DNA from: DATARH01 sp035504075
GTDB taxonomy: Bacteria > Pseudomonadota > Alphaproteobacteria > ATCC43930 > CGMCC-115725
Direction: 5' to 3'
Assembly (NCBI GenBank): GCA_035504075.1
Contig: DATJSO010000177.1
Span: 1 to 15,468, forward strand
Length of the DNA: 15,468 bases
Shown in pieces: positions 14,134 through 15,468 of this stretch. Both the position numbers and the translations under genes were made by a program. The number at the start of each line of letters is the position of its first letter. The first letter of the stretch is position 1. The notes beneath the pieces are model-generated. The model saw only the letters and a list, made by a program, of their open reading frames with translations. It was not told the DNA's origin and ran no database searches.

Positions 14134-14931
14134 ATGGCCGATTACAGCGGGTTCAAGGAAATCGGCGTCAGCGTCGATGGTCTGGTGGCGACGGTCGAGA
14201 TGCGGCGGCCGCCGCACAATTTCTTCGATGCGGCGCTGATCGCCGAGATCGGCGAGGCCTTCGAGCGCATCGACGCCGACCCCGCGCTGCGCACGATCGT
14301 GCTCGCGGCCGAGGGCCGCTCGTTTTGCGCCGGCGCCGATTTCTCCTCGCGCATGGATACCGGCACCGTGCAGGAAGCCTCGCGCAGCGGCGGCGGCCGG
14401 CATCTCTACAAGGAGGCGATCAGGCTCTTTCGCACGAAAAAGCCGGTCGTCGGCGCGATCCACGGCGCCGCGATCGGCGGCGGCCTCGGCCTCGCGCTCG
14501 TGCCGGATTTCCGCGTCACGTGTTCGGAAGCGCGGTTCAGCGCCAATTTCAACCGGCTCGGCTTTCACCCCGGCTTCGGCCTGACCGCGACCTTGCCGCG
14601 CCTCGTCGGGGCGCAGCAGGCGGCGCTCCTGTTCTATACCGGCCGGCGCATCTCGGGCGACGAGGCGGTGCGGATCGGCCTCGCCGATCAGCTCGTGGCT
14701 CAGGCCGAGGTGCGCAGCGCGGCGCAGGCGCTGGCACTGGAAATCGCGCAATCCTCCCCGCTCGCCGTTTTGGCGACGCGCGAGACGGTGCGCCGCGGCC
14801 TCGTCGATCAGATCGAGGCAGCCACCGAGCGCGAACTCGTCGAGCAGGATTGGCTGCGCCGCACCGAAGATTTCAGCGAGGGCATCAAGGCCTATTCCGA
14901 GCGCCGCCTGCCCGATTTCCAGGGCCGCTGA
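14134..14931 (+). CDS. Crotonase-fold (enoyl-CoA hydratase/isomerase family) protein lacking both hydratase glutamates
   Basis: A 265-residue crotonase-superfamily protein. The oxyanion-hole segments are intact: FCAGADFS at 64-71 and HGAAIGGGLGLALVPDFRV, with GGG at 115-117. In mitochondrial enoyl-CoA hydratase the catalytic Glu144 follows GGGC, and Glu164 lies 20 residues later in the QPE motif. Here those positions are G119 and F139 (FSANFNRLGFHPGFG), so neither Glu is present. It should bind an acyl-CoA and stabilise an enolate, but is probably not a standard hydratase; isomerase, thioesterase, decarboxylase or C-C lyase chemistry are possible in this superfamily. ATG 14134 is preceded by GGGAGCGAG at 14121-14129. 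A composite repeat separates it from the synthetase gene. It converges on the next gene with two bases between stop codons. Confidence 0.9.
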   Translation: MADYSGFKEIGVSVDGLVATVEMRRPPHNFFDAALIAEIGEAFERIDADPALRTIVLAAEGRSFCAGADFSSRMDTGTVQEASRSGGGRHLYKEAIRLFRTKKPVVGAIHGAAIGGGLGLALVPDFRVTCSEARFSANFNRLGFHPGFGLTATLPRLVGAQQAALLFYTGRRISGDEAVRIGLADQLVAQAEVRSAAQALALEIAQSSPLAVLATRETVRRGLVDQIEAATERELVEQDWLRRTEDFSEGIKAYSERRLPDFQGR

Positions 14932-14933
14932 TC

Positions 14934-15468
14934 TCACACCCGGCCGGTCAGCATCGCCGCCGCCAGCCGCCAGCTTTGCATCGCATCCGGCACGCGCAAT
15001 TCGGCCGCAAACGGGTTGTGATCGACGCGCGCCAGCCGCAGCAGAAAGCGCTCGGCGACGATTGCCGGCAGCAAGGCCGGGCGGGCTGTGCGCGGTGTTG
15101 CACGGCGCCGCGCCGCCGCCAGATGGGCGCGCGCCGCGGCGGCGATCGCCGCCGTCGCGGCATGCAACGCCGCCGTCGGCCGCGACGCCGCGTAATCGGC
15201 CGGGTCGAGGCCGACAGCGGCGCAGACATCGTCGGGAATATAGCGACGGCCCGCCGCCGCGTGGTACGGCATCGCGCGCATCAGGCCGGCCAGCGCATAG
15301 CCAACACCGACCTCGCGCGCCGCTTGGCACGCCCAGGGATCGGTCGCGCCGAGCACGGCGAGCGCCAGGCGGACGAGGCTGCCCGAGGTCGCGTCCGCAT
15401 AATCCTCGAGTGCCGCGATGTCGGCGGGTGACGGGTCGGCGAGATCGCGCTCGCGGGCGTCGAGCATG
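14934..15468 (-). CDS. Squalene/phytoene synthase family protein (NDUFAF6-like), 5' end outside window
   Basis: The window shows about 178 codons of the 3' part of a minus-strand gene; family members are about 270-290 residues, and the first visible Met codon (15465-15467) looks internal, since LDARERDLAD is normally preceded by the N-terminal helices. The order LDARERDLAD, LEDYADATSGSLVRLAL, VGVGYALAGLMRAMPYHAAAGRRYIP follows the all-alpha trans-prenyltransferase fold. The Asp-rich diphosphate-binding motifs of true squalene or phytoene synthases are not seen in this part, and the sequence resembles the group related to mitochondrial complex I assembly factor NDUFAF6, common in alphaproteobacteria. 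A carotenoid or hopanoid role is therefore less likely. The C-terminus is Ala/Arg-rich (AAARAHLAAARRRATP). Stop TGA is read from 14936-14934. Confidence 0.8.
   Translation of the reverse strand, partial: MLDARERDLADPSPADIAALEDYADATSGSLVRLALAVLGATDPWACQAAREVGVGYALAGLMRAMPYHAAAGRRYIPDDVCAAVGLDPADYAASRPTAALHAATAAIAAAARAHLAAARRRATPRTARPALLPAIVAERFLLRLARVDHNPFAAELRVPDAMQSWRLAAAMLTGRV

Noticed and set aside
1..15468. CRISPR array, tRNA, rRNA, prophage or integrase
   Set aside because: No regularly spaced repeats, no tRNA cloverleaf or rRNA signature seen by eye, and no integrase or phage structural gene among the recognisable frames.

Overview
The window is a very G+C-rich, gene-dense stretch of what looks like an alphaproteobacterial chromosome. 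The pointers are the codon usage, a Coq4-type protein, a CYP153-type P450, a squalene/phytoene-synthase-family protein, and several intergenic palindromes of the kind scattered through alphaproteobacterial genomes. This placement rests on recognition, not on a database search. No rRNA, tRNA, CRISPR array, integrase or phage module is visible.

Layout. Positions 1-429 hold the 3' part of a VOC/glyoxalase-fold gene, converging on a TetR-type regulator (441-1064, minus). The regulator is divergent from a Coq4-family gene (1152-1919, plus). The shared gap holds a good promoter for the Coq4 gene with a perfect inverted repeat over its -35 box, a plausible TetR operator. Next is a class B (metallo-beta-lactamase fold) alkyl sulfatase, 2011-3932, broken into two frames at about 3066. 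A minus-strand operon follows, read from 6615 down to 3954: a CYP153-like cytochrome P450, then two SAM methyltransferases whose genes overlap by ATGA. From 6864 the plus strand carries a GYD-domain protein, an isocitrate-lyase/PEP-mutase-family enzyme, a GNAT acetyltransferase and two consecutive acyl-CoA dehydrogenase subunits (8703-11043). Then comes a small GIY-YIG nuclease gene bracketed by inverted copies of a three-hairpin repeat (11072-11497), a small HTH protein, a 712-residue NDP-forming acyl-CoA synthetase (11821-13959), a composite repeat (13963-14110) and a crotonase-fold protein (14134-14931). The last gene, minus strand and cut by the window edge, is squalene/phytoene-synthase-like.

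How the genes may work together. The theme is oxidation of alkyl or acyl chains. The sulfatase would release a fatty alcohol from an alkyl sulfate. The P450 would hydroxylate an alkyl chain end. The NDP-forming ligase would make an acyl-CoA. The paired dehydrogenase would desaturate it, and the crotonase would act on the product. This is inference from families; substrates cannot be read from sequence. Three enzymes depart from their family's textbook active site: the crotonase lacks both catalytic glutamates, the isocitrate-lyase-family protein lacks the catalytic cysteine, and the second dehydrogenase has its probable base at the alternative position.

Most worth a second look: the GIY-YIG gene inside inverted REP-like repeats, the sulfatase frame break, the TetR/Coq4 control region, an identical promoter (TTGACA-N17-TAGCGT) shared by the Coq4 and P450 genes, and the P450-methyltransferase-methyltransferase operon.
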